Source: an uncultured Campylobacter sp. (lineage in GTDB: Bacteria > Campylobacterota > Campylobacteria > Campylobacterales > Campylobacteraceae). From it: 64,000 nt of DNA. The stretch lies in assembly GCF_937997535.1 (NCBI RefSeq), contig NZ_CALKTT010000060.1:1-64000 (forward strand), written 5' to 3'. A model generated the notes under the pieces. The model was not told where the DNA came from. It searched no databases and saw nothing but the letters and a program-made list of their open reading frames with translations. A program made the translations under genes and the position numbers. Shown piece by piece: positions 1-9,573 of this stretch. Each line of letters opens with the position of its first letter. The stretch's first letter is position 1.

Positions 1-326
1 ATTTTGAAATTTCAAAATATCGCCGCGCCGTATTTTAGCGTAAAATTTTACCGCCCCGGTTTAATTTAGCACCGCTTGCTCGTTTAAATTTTAAAATTTA
101 AATGCGCTATCCCGCAAATGCGCCCTTAAATACGACCCGCCTAAATTTTAAAATTTCGATTGAGCCGCTAAGGTCCAAATTTTAAAAATTTAAGCCCTGC
201 GGAGCCCGGAATTCCTCGCTAGGTTTAAAATTTAAAATTCTTCCGCTGCTATTTTAAAATTTCAGCTTGCACCTATTTAAATTTTACCCGCCGCGATGCG
301 TATTTCGGCTCGCTAAATTTCAAAGC
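1..326. other. Gene-free AT-palindrome-rich intergenic stretch
   Basis: No credible coding frame. Copies of the palindrome AAATTTTAAAATT or close variants lie near 86, 143, 177, 223 and 250, separated by short GC-rich segments. It lies downstream of mlaF on the minus strand. The rest of a Mla operon (for example an MlaD/MCE gene), if adjacent, would have to start left of the window. Confidence 0.6.
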
Positions 327-1097
327 TTAATCCCTTTGCCGCATCTTAAATAGCTCTTCAAGCGGGTTATTCTTTAAGCTTGAAATCTCCTCGATGCTTC
401 CTTCAAAGGCAATTTTTTGATTATCCACGATCAAAAACCGATCCAAAATGTCAAAGATACTGTCCACGTCGTGCGTCACCATCACGACCGTGACGCCGAG
501 GCTGTCTCTAAGCTCGCAAACAAGTCTATCAAGGGCTCTGGCGCTGAGCGGATCGAGCCCCGAGTTTGGCTCGTCTAAAAATAAAATTTCAGGGCTGAGA
601 GCGAGCGCGCGAGCCAGTGCCACGCGCTTTTTCATACCGCCGCTAAGCTCGTTTGGGCTAAGCGCGGCAGCCTCCTTCTTAAGCCCCACCTTCTGGATCC
701 AAAACATCGATAGCTCATCTATCTCGCGCTCGCTAAATTTAGAGTATTCGTGAAGCAGCACGCCTACGTTTTCGAGCACGCTCATTGAGCTGTAAAGCGC
801 ACCGAACTGAAACATCACGCCGCATTTTAGGCGGATCTCGTTTTGCCCTGCTTCGCTTGCGCGCCAAATATCGCGCCCGAAAATTTTAATTTCGCCGCTT
901 TGCGGACGTTTTAAAAATATGAGGGTTTTCATCAGCGTCGTTTTGCCGCTGCCGCTGCCACCTAAAAAGCCGTAAATTTCGCCCTTTTTGACGCTAAAGC
1001 TCACGCTATCGTGCATAACGCGCGATCCGTACGCGGTAGTAACGTCGCGCGCGACGATAATTTTAGCGCTTTCGCCGGATTGCACTTGCTCACTCAT
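327..1097 (-). CDS. mlaF: Mla-type ABC transporter ATP-binding protein (MlaF-like)
   Basis: Cytoplasmic ATPase of an MCE/Mla-type ABC transporter that moves phospholipids between inner and outer membrane. The 256-residue protein has Walker A GGSGSGKTT near residue 46, the ABC signature LSGGMKKRVALARAL near 151 and Walker B LFLDEPNSGLDP just after. LSGGMKKR and the EPNSGLDP D-loop fit the MlaF/Ttg2A subfamily. It starts with ATG at 1097 and overlaps the upstream permease stop by 4 bp, so the two are translationally coupled. No MlaD or MlaC partner is visible in the window. Confidence 0.9.
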   Translation of the reverse strand: MSEQVQSGESAKIIVARDVTTAYGSRVMHDSVSFSVKKGEIYGFLGGSGSGKTTLMKTLIFLKRPQSGEIKIFGRDIWRASEAGQNEIRLKCGVMFQFGALYSSMSVLENVGVLLHEYSKFSEREIDELSMFWIQKVGLKKEAAALSPNELSGGMKKRVALARALALSPEILFLDEPNSGLDPLSARALDRLVCELRDSLGVTVVMVTHDVDSIFDILDRFLIVDNQKIAFEGSIEEISSLKNNPLEELFKMRQRD

Positions 1098-2197
1098 AGC
1101 CCGATTTCCGAAAACAAAACCGCAAATACCGCGTCAATCGCAATGACCCAAAATATCGCATTTACGACGCTGATCGTGGTGTATTCGCCGATGCTTTGGG
1201 TATTTCCTTTAACCTCAAAACCCCGCATGCAGCCGATGATAGCGATGAATGCCCCGAAAAACGGCGCTTTAATCATACCTACTAAAAAATGCCTAAGCTC
1301 TACAGAAGCCTTAAATCTATCCAAATAATCGCTAAAGGCTATGTCTAAATACGCGTCACACACAATCATCTGCGCAAGGATACTCACGCCGTCTGCGATA
1401 AAAATAACTAGCGGCATGATTAGTACCATTGCGATAATGCGCGGCATCGCAAGAAAATAAAACGGATCAAAGCCCATCGTCCTCATCGCATCGATCTCTT
1501 CGGTGATCTTCATCACGCCGATCTGCGCCGTAAAACTCGAAGCCGAGCGACCCGCGATAACGATAGCGGCGATTAGAGGCGCTACTTCACGGAGCGTCAA
1601 AGCACCCATTATATCGATGATGTAGATGCTGGCGCCAAATTTAGAAAGCATATCCGAGCCTATGTAAGCAAGCACGATACCGATCAAAAATGCCGTCAGT
1701 GAGACTATGAAAAGCGCGTCTATGCCGCTATCTTTGATGAAATTTACGGTTTCTTTGAAGCGGAATTTCATCGGATGAATTACAAAAGCCGCGAGTTTGG
1801 AGAAAAACTCGCCCAAAAAGCTTGCAAGGCTTAGCAAGCCTAGAATTCCAAGATGGCAATAAAGTCCGATCTGCGCTAAAAAATTTAGCCTGCGAGATTC
1901 GGGTACGTAGCTAAAATCGATCGTTTTATCATCCATAAAGCTTAAAATTTTGGCGGCTTTGCAGCTATCCTCCACAAGGTTAACCCGCTTGCCAGCAAGG
2001 GCGTTTTTGATCATCAGCGCCATGAAATAGTCTAAATTTGAAATTTCGCTTAAGCTTAGCTCCAGCTCGTCTAGATTTTTTACCGCCTTTTTTAGTGCAA
2101 GTAGCTGGGAGCGCGGGCTTTTGTAGTTCCACTGCCCGCGTATCGATAAGGTATTTTTCCCGCCCGAGCTTTCGAGCGAAAAGGCTAAATTCCGCAA
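1094..2197 (-). CDS. mlaE: Mla-type ABC transporter permease with N-terminal STAS-like domain
   Basis: Inner-membrane permease partner of the neighbouring ATPase. Residues 1 to about 100 look like a STAS/MlaB-like cytoplasmic domain. The remainder is the MlaE permease domain with about five hydrophobic segments and the family region around LTLREVAPLIAAIVIAGRSASS and EEIDAMRTMGFDP. Fusion of the MlaB-like part to the permease makes a separate mlaB unnecessary. The start is TTG at 2197, preceded by GGAGAG on the minus strand. It is divergent from murJ across about 80 bp. Confidence 0.88.
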   Translation of the reverse strand: MRNLAFSLESSGGKNTLSIRGQWNYKSPRSQLLALKKAVKNLDELELSLSEISNLDYFMALMIKNALAGKRVNLVEDSCKAAKILSFMDDKTIDFSYVPESRRLNFLAQIGLYCHLGILGLLSLASFLGEFFSKLAAFVIHPMKFRFKETVNFIKDSGIDALFIVSLTAFLIGIVLAYIGSDMLSKFGASIYIIDIMGALTLREVAPLIAAIVIAGRSASSFTAQIGVMKITEEIDAMRTMGFDPFYFLAMPRIIAMVLIMPLVIFIADGVSILAQMIVCDAYLDIAFSDYLDRFKASVELRHFLVGMIKAPFFGAFIAIIGCMRGFEVKGNTQSIGEYTTISVVNAIFWVIAIDAVFAVLFSEIGL

Positions 2198-2231
2198 AAA
2201 TTTCTCTCCAAAATCAAAAAATAGGGGAAAT

Positions 2232-2237
2232 TATAAT
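2232..2237 (+). promoter_or_regulatory. -10 box (TATAAT) of the murJ promoter
   Basis: A perfect TATAAT lies 40 bp before the murJ ATG in the short divergent region with mlaE. No clear -35 is seen, which is common for Campylobacter sigma-70 promoters. GGAGAT 6 bp before the ATG is the ribosome binding site. Confidence 0.6.
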
Positions 2238-2277
2238 ATAATCAACCTTGGCATTTTATAAAATTTAATGGAGATTT

Positions 2278-3675
2278 ATGCTCAGAGGCTTTTTTACAAA
2301 TAGCGCAGGCACGCTGGTTTCGCGAGTTTTGGGTTTCGTGCGCGACCTGCTTACTGCATCGGTTTTGGGCGCGGGAATTTACAGCGATCTGTTTTTCGTA
2401 GCGTTTAAACTGCCCAATCTTTTCCGCAGGCTCTTCGGCGAGGGGGCCTTTACGCAGGCTTTTTTGCCTAGCTTTACCGCCGCGCGTAAAAAAGGAATTT
2501 TTGCCGCAGCAGTGCTTATTAAATTTAGCGTTTTCATCGCGCTTTTAACGGCGCTCGTGCTGCTTGCCGCGCCCGTTTTTACTAAAGTTTTGGCATACGG
2601 ATTTAGCGCCGAACAGATCGGTCTTGCGGTGCCGTACGTGCGGATAAATTTTTTCTACCTCACATTTATCTTCGTCGTTACGCTCTTTGCCTCGCTGCTT
2701 CAGTACCGCGACCACTTCGCTACGACGGCGCTTTCGACCGCGCTTTTAAATTTAGCGATGATCGCGGCGCTTCTGCTGGCTCGCGGCAAGGACGGCGCCA
2801 CGGCAGTGCTCTATCTTAGCTTCGGCGTCGTAGCGGGAGGGCTTTTGCAGCTTGCGGTGCATGTTTATGCGTTGAAATTTACCGGTATGCTGCGCGTCTT
2901 AACGGGCGGCTTTGCGCGACTTGCGCGAGGCGATAAACCGCAGACGCAGGGCTTTTATAAAAATTTTTTCGCGGGCGTGCTCGGTGCGTCGGCGCTTCAG
3001 CTAAGCTCGTTTATAGATACCTTTTTTGCGAGCTTCCTTGCTAGCGGCAGTATCAGCTATCTATATTACGCCAACCGCATATTTCAGCTGCCGCTCGCGC
3101 TTTTTGCGATCGCGCTTAGCACGGCGATCTTTCCGCGCATGAGCAAATTTGTAAAAGCTCGCGACGACGCGCAAGCTCTGGCGCTCGTGGAGCGCGGATT
3201 TTACTTCCTTTTGGCGCTACTCGGGCTCTCTGCGATAGGCGGCGTGATGCTGCGAAACGAGATCACGCAGCTGCTGTTTGAGCGCGGAGAATTTACTCGT
3301 CAAAATTCCATCGAATGCGCCGCAGTTCTCGGCGCATATATGGTGGGGCTCGTGCCGTTCGGGCTGTCTAGGATTTTTTCGCACTGGCTGTATGCGAATA
3401 TGAAGCAGAAGCTAAGCGCGAAAATTTCGATCTGGTGCGTCTTTATAAACGTCGCTTTGTGCGCGCTGTTTTTTAAACCCTTCGGAGCGGTGGGGCTTGC
3501 GTTTGCAAGCACGATAACGGGGGCATTTCTGCTCGGCTTTAATCTCTATTTTTTTGGATTTAATAACTTTTTGGCTATAATCCGCGCAAAAAAAATTATT
3601 GCGATCGCGGCGCTTTGTGCGGGCGAGGCGGCGATTTTATACATTTTAAAAGGCTTGTATTATGGTAATTTATGA
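2278..3675 (+). CDS. murJ: Lipid II flippase MurJ (MviN)
   Basis: Flips lipid II across the inner membrane for peptidoglycan synthesis. The 465-residue protein is almost wholly hydrophobic, with about 13-14 membrane spans. It begins with the family-typical sequence leading into [21 protein letters not shown] and carries [22 protein letters not shown], a hallmark of MurJ. ATG at 2278 follows GGAGAT. It overlaps cysS by 14 bp. The order murJ-cysS-msbA matches C. jejuni as I recall it. Confidence 0.95.
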   Translation: MLRGFFTNSAGTLVSRVLGFVRDLLTASVLGAGIYSDLFFVAFKLPNLFRRLFGEGAFTQAFLPSFTAARKKGIFAAAVLIKFSVFIALLTALVLLAAPVFTKVLAYGFSAEQIGLAVPYVRINFFYLTFIFVVTLFASLLQYRDHFATTALSTALLNLAMIAALLLARGKDGATAVLYLSFGVVAGGLLQLAVHVYALKFTGMLRVLTGGFARLARGDKPQTQGFYKNFFAGVLGASALQLSSFIDTFFASFLASGSISYLYYANRIFQLPLALFAIALSTAIFPRMSKFVKARDDAQALALVERGFYFLLALLGLSAIGGVMLRNEITQLLFERGEFTRQNSIECAAVLGAYMVGLVPFGLSRIFSHWLYANMKQKLSAKISIWCVFINVALCALFFKPFGAVGLAFASTITGAFLLGFNLYFFGFNNFLAIIRAKKIIAIAALCAGEAAILYILKGLYYGNL

Positions 3676-5155
3676 TGGTTTGAGTAAAAAGAAGCTCCCG
3701 TTTAAGCCTATTAGCGAGGGGTTAGCGCGCATTTACGCCTGCGGCCCGACCGTCTATGACGACGCGCATTTGGGGCACGCAAAGAGCGCCGTGAGCTTCG
3801 ATCTGCTGCGCCGCGTACTGCAAGCCGAGGGCTATGAAGTTAAATTTGCGCGAAATTTCACCGATATCGACGATAAAATTTTAAAAAAGATGGCGGAAAC
3901 CGGCAAGAGTCTGGGGGAGATCACGGAGTTTTATACCCGCAGATATTTACAGGATATGAGCGCGCTAAACGTCGCGGACGCGAGCATTTCGCCCAAGGCA
4001 ACCGAAAATATCGCCGCGATCTGCGAGCTCATATCCTCGCTTCTTCAAAAAGGCTTTGCCTACGAGATCGCCGGTGACGGCATCTACTTCGACACGCGCA
4101 AGGACGGGGATTATCTAAGCCTTAGCGGCAAAAAAGAGGGCGCCGGCAAAAACATCGCCCGCGTCGCCTCAAACGATGCTAAGCACGACGAGAAGGACTT
4201 CGTGCTGTGGAAATTTGACGAGAATTGGTTTGATAGCCCATTTGGCAAAGGGCGCCCGGGCTGGCACAGCGAGTGCGTCGCGATGATTTTAGCGCACCTT
4301 GATAGCGGCGATCCGCAATTTTGCATAGACATTCACGCAGGCGGCGCCGATCTGCTCTTCCCTCATCACGAAAACGAAGCCGCGCAGTGCCGCTGCGCCC
4401 ACCATAGAGCGCTAAGCAAATACTGGCTTCACAACGGCTTCGTGCAGGTAAATAACGAAAAGATGAGCAAGAGCCTCGGCAACTCCTTTTTTATAGGAGA
4501 CGCCCTAAAAATCGCACCCGGCGAGGCGCTGAGATTTTATCTTTTAAGCTCGCATTATAGGGCAAATTTTAATTATTCGGTAACCGATCTGCTTGCGAGC
4601 AAAAAGAGGCTCGATAAAATTTACCGCCTTAAAAAGCGCGTCCGTGACGTTTTGGCTCCCGCTGCGGGGCAAAATTTAGCTTTGAACGGATCTCAAAATT
4701 TAAGCCTGGGCGTGGCGCCGAATTCCAAGCCTAAAAATTCTGCGTCTGAGCTGCCTGCCGTAGAAGCTAAATTTAGATCGGAGATGATGGAGTTTTTAAG
4801 CGATGATCTCAACACCTCAGGCGCGCTTGCGGTGCTAGGTAACTTCGTAGCAGGCGCGAACGAAGCGCTCGATCGAGCGCCGAAAGATAAGGCGCTAAAA
4901 GTTCAAATCGCCGCAAATTTGGAGTTTGCGAAGCAGACGCTCGGAATTTTATATGAGGATGAGACTGAATACTTTCGCTTCGGCGTGAGCGAGCAGCAAA
5001 GGGCGCAGATTGAGGAGCTGATAAAACAGCGCGCGCAGGCGAAGGCGGAAAAGAATTTTGCGAGCGCAGATGCTATCAGAGCGCGTCTTACGGATATGAA
5101 AATCGAAGTTATGGATACGCCTGGCGGCACCGTTTGGGAGGTCGCAACGGAATAA
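3662..5155 (+). CDS. cysS: Cysteinyl-tRNA synthetase
   Basis: Charges tRNA-Cys. This class I synthetase has the HIGH-type motif as DAHLGHAKS near residue 36, KMSKS as KMSKSLGNS near 265, and zinc-ligand elements including CGPTVYD and the GWHSEC and HHENEAAQ regions. At 497 residues it is longer than the usual 460-470. The excess maps to residues 335-370, a low-complexity linker ([15 protein letters not shown] and following) built from the AAATTTAA-type motif seen in the intergenic DNA. The start ATG overlaps the end of murJ. Confidence 0.96.
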   Translation: MVIYDGLSKKKLPFKPISEGLARIYACGPTVYDDAHLGHAKSAVSFDLLRRVLQAEGYEVKFARNFTDIDDKILKKMAETGKSLGEITEFYTRRYLQDMSALNVADASISPKATENIAAICELISSLLQKGFAYEIAGDGIYFDTRKDGDYLSLSGKKEGAGKNIARVASNDAKHDEKDFVLWKFDENWFDSPFGKGRPGWHSECVAMILAHLDSGDPQFCIDIHAGGADLLFPHHENEAAQCRCAHHRALSKYWLHNGFVQVNNEKMSKSLGNSFFIGDALKIAPGEALRFYLLSSHYRANFNYSVTDLLASKKRLDKIYRLKKRVRDVLAPAAGQNLALNGSQNLSLGVAPNSKPKNSASELPAVEAKFRSEMMEFLSDDLNTSGALAVLGNFVAGANEALDRAPKDKALKVQIAANLEFAKQTLGILYEDETEYFRFGVSEQQRAQIEELIKQRAQAKAEKNFASADAIRARLTDMKIEVMDTPGGTVWEVATE

Positions 5156-5185
5156 AACGTAAAATTTATCGCAAAATTTTACGTT
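5156..5185 (+). terminator. Candidate terminator hairpin after cysS
   Basis: A perfect 12-bp stem (AACGTAAAATTT paired with AAATTTTACGTT) with a 6-nt loop begins directly after the cysS stop and is followed by AAATTTTAT. It is AT-rich and so weaker than a canonical terminator. Position immediately 3' of the gene supports the call. Confidence 0.5.
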
Positions 5186-6181
5186 AAATTTTATGATTTT
5201 TACGATGCGAAGCGTAAATCAGGATGCTAATCCGCGCGAAAATTTTAGCGCGATTTTTATTTGCGGCATCGCAATACGGCGGCGCGGTTTTGTTCAGTGA
5301 TACGGTGCAGGAGCGATGCGATGTATAGCACGACGCGGCGGCGAAGGCGCAAGGCGGATCGCAATTTTCATTCGGTGGTGCAGCTGATACGGCGGCGCGA
5401 TATAGCGCGGTACAGCGGTAGCACTACGGCTTCGTCTGTGCGTAAATTTTAGTGCGATTTTATGGCAATTGGCGATGCAAAGTTGCGATGCAGCGCAGTG
5501 AAAGCAGCGCTGCGGCGCACCTGTGCGTAAATTCTAACGCGACTAGGTGCAGTGGAATATGTTGCCGCAACGCGCAAATTTCGGCGCGATTTTTATTCGG
5601 CGATATCGTATATAGTGCGCAGCGATGAAAGTCACGATTTCATTTGGCGATACGGCTGATGCAGCGGCAAAACCACAAGGCAGGCTGCGATTTTCATTCG
5701 GTAGCGCGGCGGTGCGAAAGAGCAATGCGGCGCGACGATGCGAAGTCGCGATACACGCGGTGTATATTACGATACGGTCTTTGAGCGCTTTATGGTGTCT
5801 CAAAGCGTTCAGTGTTTAAAGTGGCTTGCGAAAGAGAAAGATCACTATGAATAAAAATTCGCTTGCTTTAAGCGCTTAGTGCTTTAAAAGCGGCAAATAA
5901 AAAAAGCTAAATCTCGGCGTCGCCCGCACGGTCGCCGCATGCGAGCGAGTTGATTTAGTGAGCTTGCGTAGCGCAAATTAGTCCCGTGTCGTAGCGCAAA
6001 TTTGTGCTGCCTCGCGGCCAAAATTCTAAAATTTTAGAAATTTCGGGGTTGGAAATTCTAAAATTTAAGGAATTTTAGAATTATAAATTTTGGAATTTCA
6101 AGAATTTTGAAATTGTAAATTTTGAAATTTCATGAATTTTTGGATTTTAAATTTTAAAAATTTTATAAAAAAGGATAGCAT
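5186..6181. repeat. Gene-free 1-kb region with diverged repeats
   Basis: Short open frames here have no recognisable protein features. The DNA has loosely repeated blocks. One type reads GCGCGATTTTTATT followed by a CGGC/TGCGG segment (near 5240 and 5588). Another is AAGGC..GCGATTTTCATTCGGT followed by a GC-rich tail (near 5349 and 5678). From 6015 to 6170 it becomes AT-palindrome-rich. It looks like old duplicated non-coding sequence. A good ribosome binding site for msbA (AAGGA) lies at its end. Confidence 0.5.
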
Positions 6182-7903
6182 TTGAACGGCTTTAAGACTT
6201 TACTATCGCGCTTTAAGCCCTATTTTAGGGATTACAAGCCGCAGTTTGCATTGGCGATTTTGGGTATGGTGATGACGAGCGTGGCAACTGCTGCGAGCGC
6301 GAAGCTGGTCGAGCCCGTTTTAAATAAAATTTTCGTCGAAAAAAACGAGCCGTATCTCTACACGCTTCCGATCGCGATCATCGTGGTTTTTGCGATGAAA
6401 AGCGGTGGTGCGTTTATGCAAAACTACTTCACAGCCTTCATCGGTCAAGACACGGTGCGCCGCTTCCGCGATAGGCTCGTCGCAAGCCTCGTGCGGCTGG
6501 ACGTGGATTTTTTCAACCGATTTCGCACGGGCGAACTCATCAGCCGCACGATCAACGACATCGAGCGTATCCGCGTCGTGGTTTCGAATATGATCCCCGA
6601 TTTTTTCACGCAGATCATTACGATTTTGGGGCTTTTGGGCGTCGTGATCTATCAGAGCCCAAAGCTCTCATTTTTCGCACTCGTAGTCTTTCCGTGCGCG
6701 ATATATCCGCTCTCGCGCCTTGCTAAGCGGATGAAAAAAATTTCGCGCGAGTCTCAAGAGAAAACCTCCGATATCTCCTCGGCGCTCAGTCAAATTTACT
6801 CCAACATCGAAATCGTCAAGGCAAGTAACGCCGAGAGCTTTGAAGTGGAGAAATTTAACGCCGAAAACAAGAAATTTTTCGGTCTAAATTTAAAGGCGGT
6901 CGTAACGACGTGCCTGGTAAGCCCGATCATGGAGATGCTAGGCGCCGTGGGCATCGCCGTGGTGATCATCGTCGGAGGACAGGAGGTCATCGCGGGCCAG
7001 ATGAGCATCGGCGGCTTTTTTAGCTTCCTTACGGCGCTTTTTATGGTCTACACCCCGATAAAAAAGGTCTCATCGCTCTACAACAATATGCAAGACGCCA
7101 TCGCGGCGAGCGAGCGGACGTTTGAGCTCATAGACTTGGAGCCTACGATCGTCGGAGGCGGCAAGCAGATGGGCGAGATAGGCTCGGTGAGCTTTTGCGA
7201 CGTGTCGCTAAACTACGGCGACAAGGCGGCGCTAAAAGATATAAGCTTCAGCGTCAAAAAGGGCGAAATTTTAGCGCTCGTCGGAAACAGCGGCGGCGGC
7301 AAAAGCTCGGTCGTGAACCTACTGATGCGCTTTTACGATGCGAGCAGCGGTAAAATTTTATTCAACAGCAACGACGAGATCGGCGAGTTTAGCATCCCTA
7401 GCCTGCGCGAAAATATCGGTCTCGTAAGTCAGCGCGTCTATATTTTCAACGACACGATCGCACAAAACGTAAGCTACGGCGCGGAATTTAACGAGCAGCG
7501 CGTCATAGAAGCACTAAAGCTCGCCAACGCCTATGAGTTCGTAAGCTCGATGAAGGATGGAATTTACACCGTGCTTAGCGAGTTCGGCGCAAATCTTAGC
7601 GGCGGGCAGCGCCAGCGTATCGCCATCGCGCGCGCGCTGTATAAGGACCCGCAAATTTTAATATTCGACGAGGCGACTTCGGCGCTGGATAACGCAAGCG
7701 AAAAGGAGATCTCAAACGTCATCGAAAAGATCAAACAAAGCAAAATCGTCTTTGTAATCGCTCACCGCCTCTCCACGATCGAGCGCGCCGATAATATCGC
7801 CGTGATGAAAAACGGCCGCATCCTCGCTATCGGCACCGACGCGAAGCTGACGGCCGAATGCGAGGAGTATCGCAGCCTAAAGGGGATCATGCAAAACGAC
7901 TAG
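6182..7903 (+). CDS. msbA: Lipid A / LOS ABC exporter, MsbA family
   Basis: Inner-membrane half-transporter that flips lipid A-core to the periplasmic face. Residues 1-315 form the six-span ABC exporter domain, with coupling region RTINDIERIRVVVSN. The nucleotide-binding domain follows, with Walker A GNSGGGKSS near 376, signature LSGGQRQRIAIARAL near 475, DEATSALD and the H-loop IAHRLST. Length 573 is normal. The start is TTG at 6182 preceded by AAGGATAG; no better upstream or downstream start exists. It lies next to murJ/cysS as in C. jejuni. Confidence 0.88.
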   Translation: MNGFKTLLSRFKPYFRDYKPQFALAILGMVMTSVATAASAKLVEPVLNKIFVEKNEPYLYTLPIAIIVVFAMKSGGAFMQNYFTAFIGQDTVRRFRDRLVASLVRLDVDFFNRFRTGELISRTINDIERIRVVVSNMIPDFFTQIITILGLLGVVIYQSPKLSFFALVVFPCAIYPLSRLAKRMKKISRESQEKTSDISSALSQIYSNIEIVKASNAESFEVEKFNAENKKFFGLNLKAVVTTCLVSPIMEMLGAVGIAVVIIVGGQEVIAGQMSIGGFFSFLTALFMVYTPIKKVSSLYNNMQDAIAASERTFELIDLEPTIVGGGKQMGEIGSVSFCDVSLNYGDKAALKDISFSVKKGEILALVGNSGGGKSSVVNLLMRFYDASSGKILFNSNDEIGEFSIPSLRENIGLVSQRVYIFNDTIAQNVSYGAEFNEQRVIEALKLANAYEFVSSMKDGIYTVLSEFGANLSGGQRQRIAIARALYKDPQILIFDEATSALDNASEKEISNVIEKIKQSKIVFVIAHRLSTIERADNIAVMKNGRILAIGTDAKLTAECEEYRSLKGIMQND

Positions 7904-8411
7904 AGCTTTAAAATTTTGCCCCTTTTACGCCCCGGTTTTGCTCTATGAAATTTTGAAATTTTAGCTTTGAAGTAAGCCACATAAGTTTATCCGCAAAGAT
8001 TGAAATTTTGCCTTGAAATTTAGCCGCGCGGATCGCTGCTTCGGCTGCAGGGCTTTTCAATAAAACTCGTCTCTTTGATGCTACGAGGCACGACTACTAG
8101 AGCTTTAACGCTTGGAATAAAATTTATCTTAAATTTTTAGCGCTTCATTGCAGGCTGCCTCTAAATTTAAAGGCTCGCGCCGTTTTAAAACCGCTGCGGT
8201 AAAATTTTATCGCACGCTGGGCTTTTCGGCGTCACCTGCACCTGATCTTGGGCATCTGCGATAAAATTTTGGCTTTATTTTCCTTTATAAATTTTCGCAT
8301 CTTTTTAAAATCTCTATCCGAATCAAAATTTTTCAAATATTTTTATATAAAAACCGAGCTTTAATCAATAAAAGGCTACAATACGCCAAATTTAATTCCA
8401 AGGGAAAGTCA
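7904..8411. other. Intergenic region upstream of an MFS gene
   Basis: No gene recognised in about 500 bp. It contains several AAATTTTA-type motifs and, at its right end, the promoter of the downstream transporter: TACAAT at 8377-8382, then AAGGGAAAG as ribosome binding site. Confidence 0.5.
8377..8382 (+). promoter_or_regulatory. -10 box of the MFS transporter gene
   Basis: TACAAT, preceded by AAAGGC, is located 30 bp upstream of the TTG start at 8412. The spacing suits a short leader. No convincing -35. Confidence 0.4.
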
Positions 8412-9563
8412 TTGTTTGAATCTATGCGCGCGGCACGCTCGCTAAGCCCCCTATTTCTGGGGATTTTCTTTATGTTTATCGGCGACGCGCTAGTCATCGC
8501 AAGCGCGGGCATCATGCTAAAAGAATTCGGCCACAGCGAGCTTGAGATCGGAGCGATTTCTGCATTTTTCTTTTTAGGTGCGATCTTTAGCGGCTTTTTC
8601 GTGCCTTCGATAATCGGCGCGCTCTCATACGTGCGGGCATACGCGGTCTTTACGGCGCTTTTCGGAATTGCTGCAATGCTGCACGATCTAGGCTCAAACC
8701 TCGTGTATTGGGCGATTTTGCGCTTCATTTTGGGCTTTTGTTATTACGCGCTTTTGATGATAATCGAAAGCTGGATAAACTCAAAGATCACAAACTCCAT
8801 CCGCTCCCGCGTGCTGGCGATCTACGAAGCGGTTTTTTACGGCGCGTTTGCGATAGGAGTTATAATTTTAGCGCTAAATTTCGGAACGATGAAAGTTTTC
8901 GTGCTAAGCGCATTTTTTATCATCCTAGCGCTGCTGCCGGTAAATTTAATCCGCTTCAACCCTCCTAGAGTTCCCGCTCGCATGCGCATCTCGATGCCGC
9001 AAATTTCGATCGTGCCGCCGCTTGCGTTTGCGACGGTGGTTTGCGCGGGCATTTTGATTAACGGCTTTTTTTCGATGGCGAGCGTTTTCGTGCTAAGCGC
9101 AGGGCTTGGAGTGGGCTCAGTGGGCGCATTTATGGGATCGGCGATGGCAGGAGGCTTCTTAGCGCAGCTCGTCTGCGGCACTATTTCAGATAAGTTTGGT
9201 CGCAAACGCGCCATAATGATAGTTTGCGTCGTGGGTCTTACTTCCTGCGCGGCGCTATTTTTTGCCAAAAGCTTCATCCTAACGTGCGCACTTGCGCTGA
9301 TGTTGGGATTTGGCGCCTTTCCTTTGTATTCGCTTGCCATAGCGCGCGCAAACGACTCCATCACCGGCGAGGGCGCATCTCGCGTGCAAATTTCAGCGGC
9401 AATGCTTTTTATCTATTCGAGCGCGTCGCTCTGTTCGCCTTTGATAATCGGCGCGATGATGAAATTTTTGGGCGCAAACGGCTTTATCTGGGTGTTTTTC
9501 GCGGCGATGAGCTTTTTATTTATATTTGCTATTTTTCGTCCCGAGATCGCGCCGAAAAGATAG
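8412..9563 (+). CDS. MFS transporter, YcaD-like
   Basis: A 383-residue inner-membrane transporter with about 12 hydrophobic segments and the MFS loop motif in the second half as GTISDKFGRKRAIM. The region FILGFCYYALLMIIESWIN resembles the YcaD/UMF-type subgroup. Substrate unknown. TTG at 8412 lies about 5 nt after AAGGGAAAG; the in-frame ATG at 8424 would be too far from it. It converges with a second, unrelated MFS gene 10 bp downstream. Confidence 0.8.
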   Translation: MFESMRAARSLSPLFLGIFFMFIGDALVIASAGIMLKEFGHSELEIGAISAFFFLGAIFSGFFVPSIIGALSYVRAYAVFTALFGIAAMLHDLGSNLVYWAILRFILGFCYYALLMIIESWINSKITNSIRSRVLAIYEAVFYGAFAIGVIILALNFGTMKVFVLSAFFIILALLPVNLIRFNPPRVPARMRISMPQISIVPPLAFATVVCAGILINGFFSMASVFVLSAGLGVGSVGAFMGSAMAGGFLAQLVCGTISDKFGRKRAIMIVCVVGLTSCAALFFAKSFILTCALALMLGFGAFPLYSLAIARANDSITGEGASRVQISAAMLFIYSSASLCSPLIIGAMMKFLGANGFIWVFFAAMSFLFIFAIFRPEIAPKR

Positions 9564-9573
9564 CTTTAAAATT

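Noticed and set aside
5261..5819. Short ORFs between cysS and msbA
   Set aside because: Overlapping frames on both strands in repeat DNA, no ribosome binding sites, no protein features.
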